Part shown: piece by piece, positions 1-13,330 of the stretch
How positions within the stretch are numbered: the stretch's first letter is position 1
Layout of the letters: every line of letters begins with the position of its first letter
NCBI GenBank assembly: GCA_013396755.1
Contig: VWZF01004899.1
Coordinates: 563,857 to 627,856 of the forward strand
Length of the DNA: 64,000 nt
Reading direction: 5' to 3'
DNA from: Sclerurus mexicanus
Lineage: Eukaryota > Chordata > Aves > Passeriformes > Furnariidae
The notes under the pieces: generated by a model
Databases searched by the model: none
The model's input: only the letters and a program-made list of their open reading frames with translations
Told to the model about the DNA's origin: nothing
Made by a program: the position numbers and the translations under genes

Positions 1-9
1 AAAGGATTA

Positions 10-586
10 TGTGCAATTGTGCTGATTTGGGGTGAGATAGAGTTAATTTTCTTGATAGCAGCTGGTATGGGCTGTGTTTTAGATTTGTGCTGAAAACAGC
101 AATGATAACAGAGGAAAGTTTTAGATACTGCTGAGCAGTGCTTACACAGAGCCCAGGTTTTTTCTGCTTCTCACTCTGTCCCAACAGTGAGCAGGCTGGT
201 GGTGCACAAGGAACTGGGAGGGGACACAGCCAGGACATATGACCATAACTAACCAAAGGACTGCTCCATACCATGCTTAGCATATAAAGCTGAGGGAAGA
301 AGGAGGAAGAGGGGATGTTTCAGAGTGATGGCATTTCATCTTCCCAAGTAACCATTACTCAGGACAGAGCCCTGTTTTCCTGCGGATGGCAGAACTGTCT
401 TCCCATGAAGTGGTAAATGAATTCCTGGATTTGCTTTGCTTGTGTATGTGACTTTTACTTTCCTTATTAAACTGCCTTTCTCTCAACTCACCAATTTTCT
501 TACTTTTACACTTCCAAATCTCTCCCCCATCCCACTGGTAGGGGAGTGAGTGAGCAGCTGTTATCAGCTGGGCTTAAACCATGACA
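10..586 (+). mobile_element. Solo or truncated endogenous retrovirus LTR, plus orientation
   Basis: About 580 bases with the layout of a retroviral LTR. It begins with TG and ends with CA. A TATAAA box at 283-288 lies in a U3-like part, a G/A-rich stretch follows it, and an ATTAAA polyadenylation signal sits at 466-471. The sequence resembles LTRs I know from bird genomes (ERVL/ERVK-like), but I could not assign a named family. No gag, pol or env reading frame follows, so it is a solo LTR or the edge of a decayed copy. It lies in NUBPL intron 3, antisense to that gene. The left border is uncertain because the window starts here, and I saw no clear target-site duplication. Confidence 0.7.
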
Positions 587-3449
587 CTGCACACCGATAA
601 CATAAATTAAAACTAGAGTAAACTTGCTGATTTGCCACTTTAAAAATAAATGTGTTCCTGTGTATATCAAATATTTCCTTTTGTATTTCACATTAATCTC
701 CTCCTATGTCCTTTTGTGATTTTATTTCACTACTTGCAAGGTGAAGTTCTATGTACTTTAGAAGATTGGGACCACCAACTAAAGCAAAGGAAAGAGAAGT
801 TAGCTTTTAAACTCTTACTGCCATTTTTAGCCTCTGGTCTCTATAGGGAAAGGATTAAACCACTTTTTTGGTCTATTTTTGATATATTCTGCTTCATTTC
901 TCTATTCTGAAAAGTCACTCCATTGTACTGCAGCTAAGGAAAGAAGAATACAGCAAGGAACCTACAGAGGGAAAAAAAGCATGAAAGTGAAATTGCAAGG
1001 TAAAAATACTGAGAAAATTCAGAATTAGTTACAGTCCTTCAATTTTACTTCTAGCAGAGAAGAGCAATGAAACATTTATTGCTGTTAAATAAGCAAAAAG
1101 GTAAACGTGTTCAGTGTCAAAAACATGATTGATTTCTTTTGTTTATGTATGTACAATGAAAAGTGTATCTATCATGTTCCTATAATAAAACCATTTGTCA
1201 ATTTAATTCCAATTTTTGTACAAGTTGAACCAAAAAACCATTTGTATCTTTAAGAGTAAACTTTATAACATAATGAATATCTGCTAATAATCCATATCAA
1301 ATCACTTAAAATTACTGCACTGCAGGATTAACAACATGAAGAGTAATACAACTCCACTTTCAAGTACTTCAAATGTAATTTTTCAGGTTACAGTAATTCA
1401 TATTGGAATAGCATTTGGTAAAATTTGATTTGTCATTTATCCAGAAAGACTGCTCTCAGTAAGAGGCTTTAATTACTACACTACATTTCTCATCTCATAC
1501 TTCTTCACCCTTTTTTTTTGTAATTGTATGAATTTATGCATAATGAAGAATACATTTTTAATAAATTAATTCCCTAGAGGTTCGTGTTTTGTTTTTTTTA
1601 AAGCAGCAACTAACAGCTCTATGCCTATAACTAACTCCTTGCAGAATTAGGTATTCTCCATCTCCTTTCCTTTCCAAGTAAAGGTCTGGCATTTTTGCTA
1701 CAAGTGAACTCAGTAACATCTGAATTAATCCAGTTTGAGGTCATTACGGGTTTGAAGGCAATAGTCAAGGTCCAGAATAAAATATTTAACACTGAAGTAG
1801 TTCTTCTTCTTTTCAACTACTTCATCACATATGAAAAAGCCTCCAAAATAAAACCAACTAATTACAACATTCTGAATTATTATTTTGTCAGATGTAAGAC
1901 ACATGGGACTACTCTACTTCAGCCATCCAGATAAACTGGGATAAGACATCACCAAAAATAAAACACAGGATTTCAGTTCAGACTTCTTTCAAAATAGAAT
2001 CAATAGCACATTTCATTAGAACATGCACAACCTAGAAATCACTTGCTCACAAATCCTGAGCTAATGTCAGTAGCAAATACGATTTTAAGAAGCAAATTTA
2101 GTTTTTACTTAAATTAATCATGATGCAGTTCCACTGATAGAGCACAATAAAGACAACTTTGAGACCACAAGCTGTATCTTTAAACTCTTCTGCAAGATCA
2201 AGAAACTTCTTCATGATTACCACAATAAATATGCTCCTTACATAACATTTTCTCTATTTAATTAGTCCACTCCACATTTTCTGTTTAAAACGCTCAAATG
2301 GATGTACCACAATCCCTTGATACTATTCCAGCAGACATCTTTAAACAGCCACAACTATTTTAAATTTTCACTTTCTGTTACAAGAGTCTGCTGTCACAGT
2401 CTAAAAAGTAGCAGACATGCAAACGCATCCCAGTGAAAAAATGCAAATGTCCATTTCTACAGCTGCTGCAATATTATACAGACTTGATGGAACCAGCCAC
2501 AAACACTGCTAGCTTTCTCTCAGAAACTACTTTTGATTCTAAATTTTTAAAACAGATTCCCACTACTGATGTTTTGTATATTCTGTTTTATTAATAAACA
2601 GAAGAGACATTGAAGCTATCATAAAATGGCAAAAAAACTTTGATATGCTAAGAACGCAGTGAACTGTCATAAAGATTTACCCATCAAACCCTTCAAAATC
2701 ATTTACGTTAACTGAAGAAACTTATTTATCTGGCAAAATGGCAATATCTTTTTTGGCAACACTTTTAACTCTCTGCCAACTAGTTTAAATGGCAGGTTTA
2801 AAAGGAAAATTATATATATCATGGGGTTCACTAAGCCAGAAAACAGATTTTAAGTACATTATTTGGGAAAAGAATAGAAGTAATGCTATTGTTACTTGTG
2901 TTATTAGCATTGCCCTGTGTATATATTGTAGCTGACTTTATTATTTATTCCATACTTAGATAATCCTCCATTAGCTAATTAAATTCAGTTGTGAACTTAT
3001 TACCCAATATTTTGCTGACCATTTAGTTAAAAAAATTTTGAATGACAGCCTATTAAACATTAGCAGACTTTCCAATGTACTACAGCTTGCAAAATTAAAT
3101 TAATGGAGTATTTTCCATTTATAGAGACTCTCCTCACCAAGAACTCTTAATTCATTTTGAATACTTAAATTAAAAATAGCATAACCACAATAATTTCTAT
3201 TCAGAAGTAATAGTTACTGCAGGGGCTTATTTTGTGTTGTACCAGGCATCCCTAATCCCTTTTCAACTGCTCATGTGAGAAAAAAAAATAGAAATTGAAG
3301 ACTGCAAAAGTGAATTTCTCAGGGTTACTTTACAAAATTCATTTTCAAATCCAGGCCTCACAATGAAGACCGCATTAGACTTTAAACATATTTTTTCATT
3401 GCTCTGCTATTAAAAATGGTTTTAATCTGCTTATTGTTATGCAGACATA

Positions 3450-3493
3450 GTTCATGCACATGAACTGGGCTTGTTCGTGCTCATGAACAAGCC
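3450..3493. repeat. Two adjacent short inverted repeats
   Basis: GTTCATG-CA-CATGAAC at 3450-3465 is a perfect 7-base inverted repeat with a 2-base centre. Two bases later, GGCTTGTTC (3468-3476) and GAACAAGCC (3485-3493) form a perfect 9-base inverted repeat with an 8-base loop. The two share the GTTCATG/CATGAAC theme. The function is unknown; a chance or transposon-derived origin is possible. Confidence 0.6.
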
Positions 3494-3660
3494 TGGGTTT
3501 TCTCAATTGCTATGCAGTATTTGTTCAAGAGCTTGCTTTACTCTTGAAAACATAAGAAATCAGAAGATAACACTAAATCTCATCATACAAAAAAGTACAA
3601 CGGTCATACGTGTTTTTGTATCTGTACTTATATACATAGACCCCCCCATACATACCACAT

Positions 3661-3692
3661 CATATATATATATTTATATATATACACACACA
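3661..3692. repeat. TA/CA microsatellite
   Basis: Alternating TA tract with one TTTA interruption, followed by CACACACA. It is a simple repeat inside NUBPL intron 3. Confidence 0.9.
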
Positions 3693-4667
3693 ACTAAAAT
3701 GGATCACTCCTTTGTGAGCTTATTGTATCCATCACTCATTAAAGGAATCCTTGAAGTTTACAATTAAAGTTTCCTATGCCACCCACATTTCAATTTTCAC
3801 CATTAAACCACCTGTTACAGCACTTTCATTGCTGAAACTCTACAGTTTCACCATCTCAAGAGTTAAAAGTCCACAGAGAAGTGAACAGAAACCCTGAAGC
3901 ACAAATTCTATCCTATTATCATTCATACCAAATTACTACATGTCTCTCTCAGCAGACTTGAGTACATGTGTCAAGCTTTTGAAATAGACGAATTCATTTT
4001 TCTGTCAGGTAAGAAAAAAAAAGGTATGTTCTTTAAATCCTGATATTTACTTGTACATACCACATAAAACTAGAAAGAATGTATTTTAGTGATCAAAATG
4101 TTAGTGCCTACAAGGCAACAGCAGCAGTTTCAGTTCAGGGAAATCCTCCAATTATTTTCTATTATGTTGAATTCCACATTTTTAACAATGCTTGAAACAT
4201 GTTGAGACAACTGCTTATAATGAATTCTCATCTGTTTACCAAAATGTCCATAGTCACTGAATCAAAACTGAGTTGCCCCAAATTTGAATATACTCTTAAG
4301 TTCTTGTGTTCCTAGCAAGTTGATTTGTATGACAATACGAAATAGACTGGGCAACTTCCTTTTTTATTTGTGGCTCAAGAGATGCATTTAAATTTGGTGG
4401 GGATTGATAAAATACATAGCAAAATGACTACTAAGTTACCTAATCAGTATTTTAGACAGTGAGAGAAAAAAAATGGAGAAGCAAAAGTCAACGTCACATA
4501 AAAACGAAAAGAGGAGAGATATGAACACCACAACATAGTCTCTTTTGTGTTCAGATTGCACCATGCACCTCAAATGCAAAATTCACAGCAAAAAATCCGC
4601 TATGGGAAAGCACAGTCTGTATGACATATACCCTCAACGGAGTTCAAAGTACAAGTGAATGCAAGAA

Positions 4668-4729
4668 TACTTGGACTAGATGACCTCCAAAGGTTTCTTT
4701 CAAGCCTAGCCTTTCTATGGTTCTTTGAT
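4668..4729 (+). mobile_element. CR1 LINE 3' fragment (short)
   Basis: The stretch TTGGACTAGATGACCTCC followed by a degraded 'aggtcccttccaacct...ttctatgg' pattern matches the 3' end of avian CR1 elements read in the sense direction. Only about 60 bases remain, and it is diverged. Confidence 0.7.
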
Positions 4730-5855
4730 AAATAAAGACAGATGACTGCATGGAAGGAAGTTGAAGGAATATTTAACTTCCCTTTTACCTAGCAACTACT
4801 GCCTGAAACATAAATGGGTATTTGTAGTTGATTACTTCACTGAAGCCCTTTCATGTCCTATTTGAACTGATAGACAACTTTGATCCCTCCTTGACAACAG
4901 GTATGGCCTATCTGTACTTTCTTTCAGTAGGATCCTAATACATTTTAATGTGTAGACCAGGTGTTACAGTGTGGGACTGTCTTTGTCTGTGCTTACATGT
5001 TTTTAGTTTTTATAATTACATGAAGTTCATCATAGAACAAGCAAAACGAAGTAGTAAACAAACCAAATCACCTCAGTGTCCCTACCATCCCAAGAAAGTA
5101 CATTGCCTTATACTCAAACATCATTTAAAGAGGGCATCAACGTAAAGCCGTTCTTAAGTTTTATCCTTGGTTGGCCTGGGTGAAAATTAAATTTCTGAAA
5201 GATAAAGAGACTTGATGCAACCTTCCTACTTCAGGTCTTCCTTATTTCTCTCAAGACTCTCCTACCTGAATTTATGTTTCCCCAGAATTCTTCCTAGCAG
5301 AAAGAAAACCAGCAGTTTTGTCTACTGTCTTTACCTTCTGGAAGCCAACTGACCACTACTGCATTCCTAAACACACAACTTCAATTACAAATGACTCAAG
5401 TGGCCTAACAGATTCGGCTTAAGAGAGATCAAACAGAATCACCTTAATGACATTTTACACAAGCTACTGTATTGATCCTTCTCTCATTTCTTTTAGTCTT
5501 TTCTTTTTCCCTAGATTAGTGGATTTTGTTCTTTAGGATACTGTATAGCAAAGTTTAAAACTACTAAAAAACCCTCCTTTCCCAGATACCCTTTCCAGTG
5601 TCTATATGAATAATTCATGAAACTGCCAAAGTCTGTGCATCAAGACTAACACAATATAAGACACTGAATTTGCTCCTAGTTGTACAAGCTAGCCCTGAAA
5701 GCAACCTCAAAATCATACACAAATAAACAAATAAATACACCCAGTCATCATCTTCTGTTTGCATCTCTTCTGTGCCACACCAAGGAAGCACCAAGGAGTG
5801 GACCATGCTCACCCCTATAAAAAGATGAGAGTAAGAAAAAATCATTTCCGCTTAC

Positions 5856-5946
5856 TTGGTGTTAATTCTGGGTTTCCTTTTAAGTTCATCATCTTCGGAA
5901 TTGAAGGTCCATATATGTCCGCATCAAGCAAACCAACTTCTTTTGT
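5856..5946 (-). CDS. NUBPL: NUBPL exon 3
   Basis: On the minus strand a CTACACAG acceptor opens a 91-base exon that starts in phase 0 and ends in phase 1 before a GTAAGC donor. It encodes TKEVGLLDADIYGPSIPKM followed by MNLKGNPELTP. This is the A' / switch region of the Mrp/NBP35 class of P-loop ATPases; the Asp residues of GLLDADIYGPS are the family's Mg/ATP-contacting positions. Human NUBPL reads GLLDVDVYGPS at the same place, so the match is strong. The exon joins exon 2 without breaking the frame (AANDS then TKEVG). The next exon, expected to begin near NLMRPLLNYG, is not in the window. Confidence 0.93.
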
Positions 5947-7300
5947 CTGTGTAGGGAATCAAAGAAAAATACTTTCAAAATGTCTGTCTTCCAAATTATT
6001 CAAAAAGCAAATATTTAAAACCGCCCATGGAAATAAAAACAGGATCTTGATCTTAGACTTCAGTTATCACTGTTTCCTTTCTCTCTAAATTGCAGTTGAA
6101 GAATTAAATATAACAATGTCTATTAGTTGTGTCAGACATCTTCATAAAATCTAGGTTCTCAATACACAGAGTCCTCACCTGCACATTTTCTTATGTACAC
6201 AATGTAGACCACAGACTTTATATTAACAAACATTATAAACAATGTTCCCTCTACTCCATGCATCATTATATGGAAATAATATTTTAACATTTTTTAAAAG
6301 TATCAAATTTTACTGTAAAACAAAAACAAGGGAAGTTTGTAAATATATTCAAATTAATGCAATTTATAGTAGTGACTACAAGGAATGTGAAAAATATAAA
6401 AAACAATTTTTTCTTTTATTTAAGTGGCCAGAATAAACTTGTGCAGACATCTTGAAGTTACTGAAATGCAAGTCTCTGAAACTAATTAAGCAGGCATAAC
6501 ATTTTAATCAAATACATTTACACATGCTAAAAATGGATTTATTCAGCTACATATGGTACATTGGGCAATAAACTTTAAATAAAATTATTTCAACTATGTA
6601 GTCTAGACTTACAAGATTCTTTTCTATACTCTTTTTAAATAGATATACATACATATTTGTGGAAATTAAAACTATTTTTCCTACAGATGGCAAGGCACTA
6701 CCAATTACCAAGTTCTGCAAATTAAGTAGTAAAGAGCAAGCCCTTTAAAGTGCTGAATGTCAAGTTTCTCTAATATAAAAAGCTAACTGTATTCAACATT
6801 TTGCAAAATTGCAAACAAGTATGTTTAAGGGCCTGTTTGAAAGGTTAAAGCAGCAATAGGAGCTTTTCCAACACTGCCAAATCAGACCTTCACTGTCAGT
6901 GTTTCAAAATGTGGGCTTCATTTTTTGGATGACACTTTTCTAATTTGGTATCTTATATTAAACCATTTTTATCACAGCTTTGATTGGAAAGACAGAAAGA
7001 TAAAGACTCAGTGATAACTATCCAGTGGCTAGAAGAGTGTAACAAGGTTTTTAATGCAAGTACACAGCATCTTTACCCTTGAACAAGATTCCTAAACATG
7101 AAGGGTATTCTGTGGCATCACAATCAGTTTGTTTACTGCTGCTTTTTGGGGTTTTTTGAAACATAAATGCACCTAGATTAAAAACCTAGGCATTGAAGTC
7201 ACTACTACTAAATAAATCTGAATTTCAACTAAGATAAGGAAACTAACTCATCAAAGCCTAGACAACTGAGAAGCAAGACTGACACTTGTTACTACAACAC

Positions 7301-7369
7301 ATCATAGAGTCATAAAATCGTTTAGGTTGGAAAAGGCCTCCAAGATCACCAAGTCAAACCATTAACCTA
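7301..7369 (-). mobile_element. CR1 LINE 3' fragment (short)
   Basis: The 'atcatagagtcataaaatcg' start followed by 'ttaggttggaaaaggcctcc' and 'aagatcaccaagtcaaacc' is the reverse complement of the CR1 3' end. The copy is minus strand, truncated and diverged. Confidence 0.75.
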
Positions 7370-8605
7370 TATGTAGCAATTTGAGGGTTTGGGCACTTTT
7401 CTTCTGTAGAGATTGCTTTCTTTTATCCTTCTCTGTTTAAAGCTGTTGATTCTGAATCCTGAAGACACCCTTAACAGCTCAACAATCTTAAGTGTTAAAT
7501 TTACCTATTATAAGACAAACGCATCTTATATTTTACAACTAAGAATGAAAAAATTGCATTAACATATTTGATCTACTATGTACTTTGAAAAATAAGTTTT
7601 TCTACAAAAATCAACCAAATTTGGGGTTAGTTATTCAATATATCTTTTATTAAACAGAGCAAAGCATACGCAATTATATGGATCATTTAATTTAGATTTT
7701 TTTAAATATTTTTTCTTTATAATGTCTTGTGAAAACTATTAGGAAAAAATTCAGTTATCTAATGAATTATTCTATTTCTTGCCTACCATATGAGAGCTGC
7801 AATTTCAAAAACATTGAAAAGACCCATTTTTATGTTAGACTTCAAAGACATCAACAACAGAGTATTAAAGCTCCTTTGTTCTTGTGCAAAATGCATTATT
7901 TTACCAGACTAGAAAGATTCATGACTCAGTCCCTTTATCTGTGTCAGCAGCTAATCGAACCCATCAAAACATTATCTAAGGGCTGTGCCACCTTAATTCC
8001 TTCCCAAATGAAAGTAAATATTTGCTGAAAAACGTACATAGTGTTTTAAATCTGACTGACATACTTCCCCTCAATTTTCTGAGGGCTCCCGTCCCCACAA
8101 CATGGATTGTGACTATGCACTGACTGACTACAATGATCTCACAACTCACTAGTTTCACTTTCAGCCTAAAGGGACTGAAGATTTAAGATGTTCTAAATTA
8201 ATTAGACTCATCTTATGACCTCCTGGACATAATCAGGTCTTCACCAGAACAGGCCACTTATTCCTAGGAGTCAGCAGGAATGTATCTACAGTGTACAAAA
8301 CTTCCTGCAATGAAGAATAAATACATACACACTGGAGAAAAACATTCTTCAGTTACCCAGAATGACTCTGCAAATTCAGCTAATACTCTAAATTACAAAG
8401 CTGATCTTAGTTTCAAGCAAATACAATAAACCTGACAGTTTCTCAAAAAAATTTACACACTTCCTCAGAAGTAAGAAAAGTGACTGTTTCCAAGGTGCAC
8501 TGTTTGTGTTCATGGATATGGTTCAATAAAACTGCTGTCTTCAAACAGAAAAATAATTAACAGATTCTTGGGTTTCCACACCTCATGTTTATGAAAGCAC
8601 AAGCG

Positions 8606-8635
8606 ATCCTGTAAGCACTGTGCTTTTTACAGGAT
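8606..8635. repeat. 30-base near-perfect hairpin
   Basis: ATCCTGTAA at 8606-8614 pairs with TTACAGGAT at 8627-8635. The interior (GCA ... TGC) extends the stem with a 3-base bulge. It is shorter than a usual microRNA precursor, so no RNA gene is called. It lies within NUBPL intron 2. Confidence 0.5.
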
Positions 8636-11600
8636 TATAGGAGAAAGGTCTTTTGGCAAATCTTTAAATCACTGGCAGAATCTCACTAAAGACAGCCTAA
8701 GGCAGGGGGTTTTTTCTTCACCACACAATTCAACACGTTAGGTAAGAAAAATCCTTTCTACCTAAGAGTAGCAGCTTATACAGAAAGCATTAGCCCAATA
8801 AGCTACAGGTTTGAGTTTTTGTTTCTCTCAACTATACCTGCTTTTGCAGCTCTAAGCATCCCTAGAATACCAATAATAATCCTTTATTCAGCGTTTAACT
8901 GTCTTGAAAATACATTATGAAAGTTACCAAGGGACCTTTTAAGACAGGCACAGCACAGTCCAGATCATCTCTTCCAGCATTTACAATATTTTAAATCCCC
9001 AAGAGAAGAAATAATATGCACACACCTGGATGCTACTACACGAAACTGTTCATCAAAATTACCAACACCAGATACTTCTCATGTTGAGTGAAATGTAATC
9101 CAGATGTATGAGTTACAATAATTAAAAAATTAAATTCTAATAAATTGTGTTTCCCTCATATAACCCACACCTCATATAAAACGGCACACCTTTCAAAGCA
9201 CTGGTGTATTAAAACAAATCCTAAAAAAACAGGCATAACATCAGATAAGGCAAAAAAGAACATCTGGACAAAAGGAACAGATTTCAGGGGATGACAAGCA
9301 GGACCAAGAAGGCAACTCAAAATAAAAAAGGAGGAAAAAAAGCTCTAAGATTCTTTTTAAGCCCTCTGACAATATTTTCATACACATCTCATTCTGATGC
9401 TGAATCTTTTTTTCTTAAGTAATACTAGTTACACAAAAATGAGTACTTAAAGCACATCCCAGAGCACAGAAGTCCCCCTGCTTCTAAGTGTTTTCCAGAG
9501 CACAGCACACACCACTGCTACAGCCACCCTTGGCATTCTGCAGGAAAAGGATTCAGGAAATAGAACTCCACCATCCTCTTACAGCTGCATTTTCTCCTTA
9601 TAAACATGTTTCTAGCCTGCGCTATTAAACAAACAGCATTCCATCTCTCCAGATGACAGAGCAATAATCAAGTTCCAAACAGCTGTTCTCAAGTTAACTT
9701 TTGTCCTTTTTCTTCCACCTGCCCAGCTGTGGAAGAAAGTCTGAATCAATCTTCAAGTTTACTACACTTGGAAAATACTTTCAAGGGACCTATATTTTTT
9801 TGTTGCCTTACTGCAAGTTCTGAACTGCTTAAATTCTCAAGATACAACTGACTATGTAACCATTCCCATATGATTTAATCATGTAATTCCACATAACTGG
9901 AAGTTACTTCGAGAAAAAACATACAAACTAACACATGCAGAATTACTGACCTCTTCATATTGAGTAAGATCCTTATCAAAATTCCATCAGGCAGAGAACA
10001 AAAAAATTGAATTGTTGGCACAAAAAAACCCACAAAAGTACTCTCCTGTTAGCAAAAACAATACTCAAAAACTCACAAATGTGCACATTTACTATCTTAT
10101 TAATGCTTTTAAGATTTTCCCCCTCTGGATAAATACTCTCTAGCACAGGCTAACTACTGCTAGGGTCTGCTCTTTCTGCAGTACTAGTACTGGTACTGGC
10201 TGCCACGGTCTCATCTGATCACAGGTGAGCTCAAGACCACAAAAAAATTGACAGAATAAAGCACTGTGGTAAAGAACTATAGTTCATCTTCTCCTTTTAT
10301 ATCACTGACTACGTAATTCTTTCTACTTCACTACCATTAATCTTCTCAGCAAGATATTCATTTGCCCATTAGATCTTTCTAAAGATTCCTAGCAAACATT
10401 CAGCAGAAGGTACTCTAAGTTATATAATCACTGCAGCTCTCAACCTAGTACAAATACAGAGAAGTTTTCATTGCAATTTAAAAACTTCTCTCACCTACGC
10501 TAGAAAACAAGTTTTCGCAGTCATCAGGTACAGATCCCATATTTACAAGAAAATCAAAGGCTACATCAATAGATAAAGAAGATATTCTTACATATATGCC
10601 TGAAAGATGACAATTCTATAGCTTCACTTTGTGCAGTGTCCCAACTACAGGCACAGATAACCCCACTAAAAAGATCCTTTCCTTTACCTTCTCTGGCAAG
10701 ATTATCAACATTATCAAAGCTCAGTTTAGCCCTTGAACATGGCTGCTGCCTTATGAGCAAAGCAATCGAGATTTGGAAGACAGCTGTATTCCGAACTTAG
10801 TTATAATTATTTTAGGGGAAAAATAAAATAAAATTGTTGAAGGCCATATTAGAAAAAGTTCTGGCAGAGAGACATAAAAACACCCAGTAAATTCTGCCTC
10901 CCTTGGTTTTCCTTACGCAGAGAATATTCAATTACTATTATGTTTGTTCTCTTAGGCAGGTAAGTTTTACTGTACACAATCCTTGTTCAGATGGCATAAG
11001 TCCATGCTAAGGACAAAGTGATCCGTATCTTTCCTCCTCTTAGCTATTTGAGCAGACACTTAAGAACTGTTTAGTTTCTCTCTACACTTCCTTTATATAG
11101 CTTTCCCTTTTTGTCTTTCAGAGAATATTAATTATGAAATCAACTACATTTTCCAGTAACAAATTTTCAACCAAATGCAACCAGTTCTATTCATGTATCA
11201 CAAAGGACTTGTCTACACATAACTCCATGTGCAGAGAATATGGTGATATTAATTTTTTCCAAACTGCCAATTAGTTTATTGAGGAACAGACATGATAAAA
11301 GACTTCATACCAACAGAAAGGAAGAAAGGGGGGGGAAAATTTAAAAAACTCACAAAAAGCTGCTATAAATAGCTGTTAATCAACACAGCCTGTTAAGCAT
11401 CCAGAGACTCTTTGACAGTGTTAATTTCATTTTTGCTCATATTTTCTGAGAGTTGTTTCCATATTTGGTAGGGCATATGTATCCCCACTGGATGCTAGTG
11501 GATGCTATTTTACTTTGAAGTAAACACTGCAGCCCACCAGAATTCCCTGGTGTTCAGCCTGGGAGAGATACAGGCACAGGTTAATGAGCTGTCGTCCTTC

Positions 11601-13069
11601 TATATGGTCAAGGATTTCCTACACTAGAAGTGCTCCCAACATTCAGCAGCTGCAGTCCATTCCAAAGACAGAGATTTCAGCTTTGCTAAGTGAAGGTGCC
11701 AGTTATTTTAAAGCTAGTGCTCTTAATCCACCACCAGGACTCTCAATTTACCCTTTTAATGTTATTATAGACTTAGAGTTAATCCCAAACTGCAAGCAGC
11801 AACACATAGGACAAAAGGGAACTTAAAATCAGGATAGGCTATGGATTCTTCGTTTGACATACTGACACAATGAATAGCCATCTTTTAATCCCTAATTCTC
11901 TAACTCTTTCAGCTGCGTACTGTTTAAGTGCCTAGCTGTAAATTGGATTAAAGCCAAAAATGTACCACTGCAGTTCCCTCACACTCTATGCTAGAAACGC
12001 AAATTTGCTTCAAATGCTCAGTGTGCTACAGGTTTTAAACACTCTTTTCCCAGCTTTCTGCCAGCCACAGAACTTCTCTGGCACTTTTTTCCACAACAGT
12101 CTGCATTAGCTCCTACTCAGTTTTCTCAACAGATACCAGTAATTCAGCCTTCTCTGGCCTTCTTGCACATTATGTATGCCATTTAAAAAAAAAAAATAAA
12201 TACAGCACCACTGAAAAAGGAATTACCAAAACAGAATCCCCAACATTACCCCATCTCTACAAGATGCCTCTCCACTTTCACAGCATGTCAAACTATTAAA
12301 AATATGCTTCACCTTCATCAGTCTCTCTGATATTCACACTAGGCTTTCAATTACTTGAAGACTAAGGATGCGGGTATTTAACTCTATGGGCGATACTTTA
12401 TAACAAAAATATGAGAAATTTTCTTCAAACTAAGCATGCAGTTATCTGATTTAAATAAAATATTTTAAGAGGTATACGTTTAAGAATGATTTTAATTTCA
12501 CTAATTTTTTACATGAAAAACAGTAAGATTTTTAAAGCTTTTTTCTCTCATTTTCTCAACTGATCTAGAAGCTGAGCTGTCACTGCAAAATAATCCCAAT
12601 CAATTCTACCTGGCATCTCCAGTTTTACTGACACTTTTCAACGTTAAGAAGCAAGCACGAAGACGTTACCTACAGCAATTAAAGTCTTCAGATTCTCTAA
12701 GCAACAGAGGTAAAAAGGCCCAGAAATCAAACCTTAAAAGTTAGAAAAGCTGCATAGAAGGGAGGACAAAACTGGTCAAAACTTGCTTTCATGCTGTGAT
12801 TACTCAGTGAAGAAGCCCATTATTGTCTAAATTCTTCTAGATTAGTTTGTCCTCCTGGATGGAATTTTTTCCCTACTAGTAAGAAACGCGTATGCATTGT
12901 GAATGCTGCAGTCAAATATCACCCTGTGGACAAATTGTTTAGTTACAGGAGCCAAATACAGCGGGCGGGGGGCTGGCTGGAATGTAAAGACAGTAAGCCG
13001 GGTGGCTTTTGAGTACTTTCAAAATGTGTGTTTTATTACAAACACGTTTGGAAGACATTAATTTTGAAT

Positions 13070-13330
13070 TCAGAGGGAGTCTCAGCCCCTGGCTATGTCG
13101 TTTCTGTGCGGCGACTCTCGTGTGTGCGGGGGGCAGAGCCCACGGAGCGGAGGATGCTGCGGGCGGTGCGGTCCCGTTCCCGCGGGGATGCTGCAGCGCC
13201 CCCCGCCGGCATCCCGCGGGAACACGGCCCGGCACCCACGGTCCTGCTCTGCTGATTAGTGACCCACTGATCTCTTGGCGCAGAGCTCGGACAGAAGAGT
13301 GAGAACTGCTGCCTTTAACCACACGGCCCC
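13070..13330. promoter_or_regulatory. Intronic CpG-rich patch with inverted repeat
   Basis: About 260 bases of GC- and CpG-dense sequence are embedded in AT-rich NUBPL intron 2. Inside, GTTCCCGCGGGGATG (13176-13190) and CATCCCGCGGGAAC (13210-13223) form an inverted repeat that is perfect except for one extra G, around a 19-base C-rich loop. Unmethylated CpG islands often mark promoters or enhancers, so an alternative promoter or an antisense transcript start is possible. No convincing coding exon was found in it. Short frames on both strands are Arg/Ala/Pro-rich, as expected from GC-rich sequence alone. Confidence 0.4.

Larger units (their letters stand above)
587..5855. other. NUBPL intron 3 (part), no other gene seen
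   Basis: This AT-rich DNA lies downstream (minus strand) of NUBPL exon 3. It holds a short CR1 scrap near 4.67 kb, a TA/CA simple repeat near 3.67 kb and a pair of adjacent inverted repeats at 3450-3493. I searched for the next expected NUBPL exon (following the ELTP residues of exon 3) and did not find it, so it should lie left of base 1. The short open frames here have no recognisable content. Confidence 0.6.
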
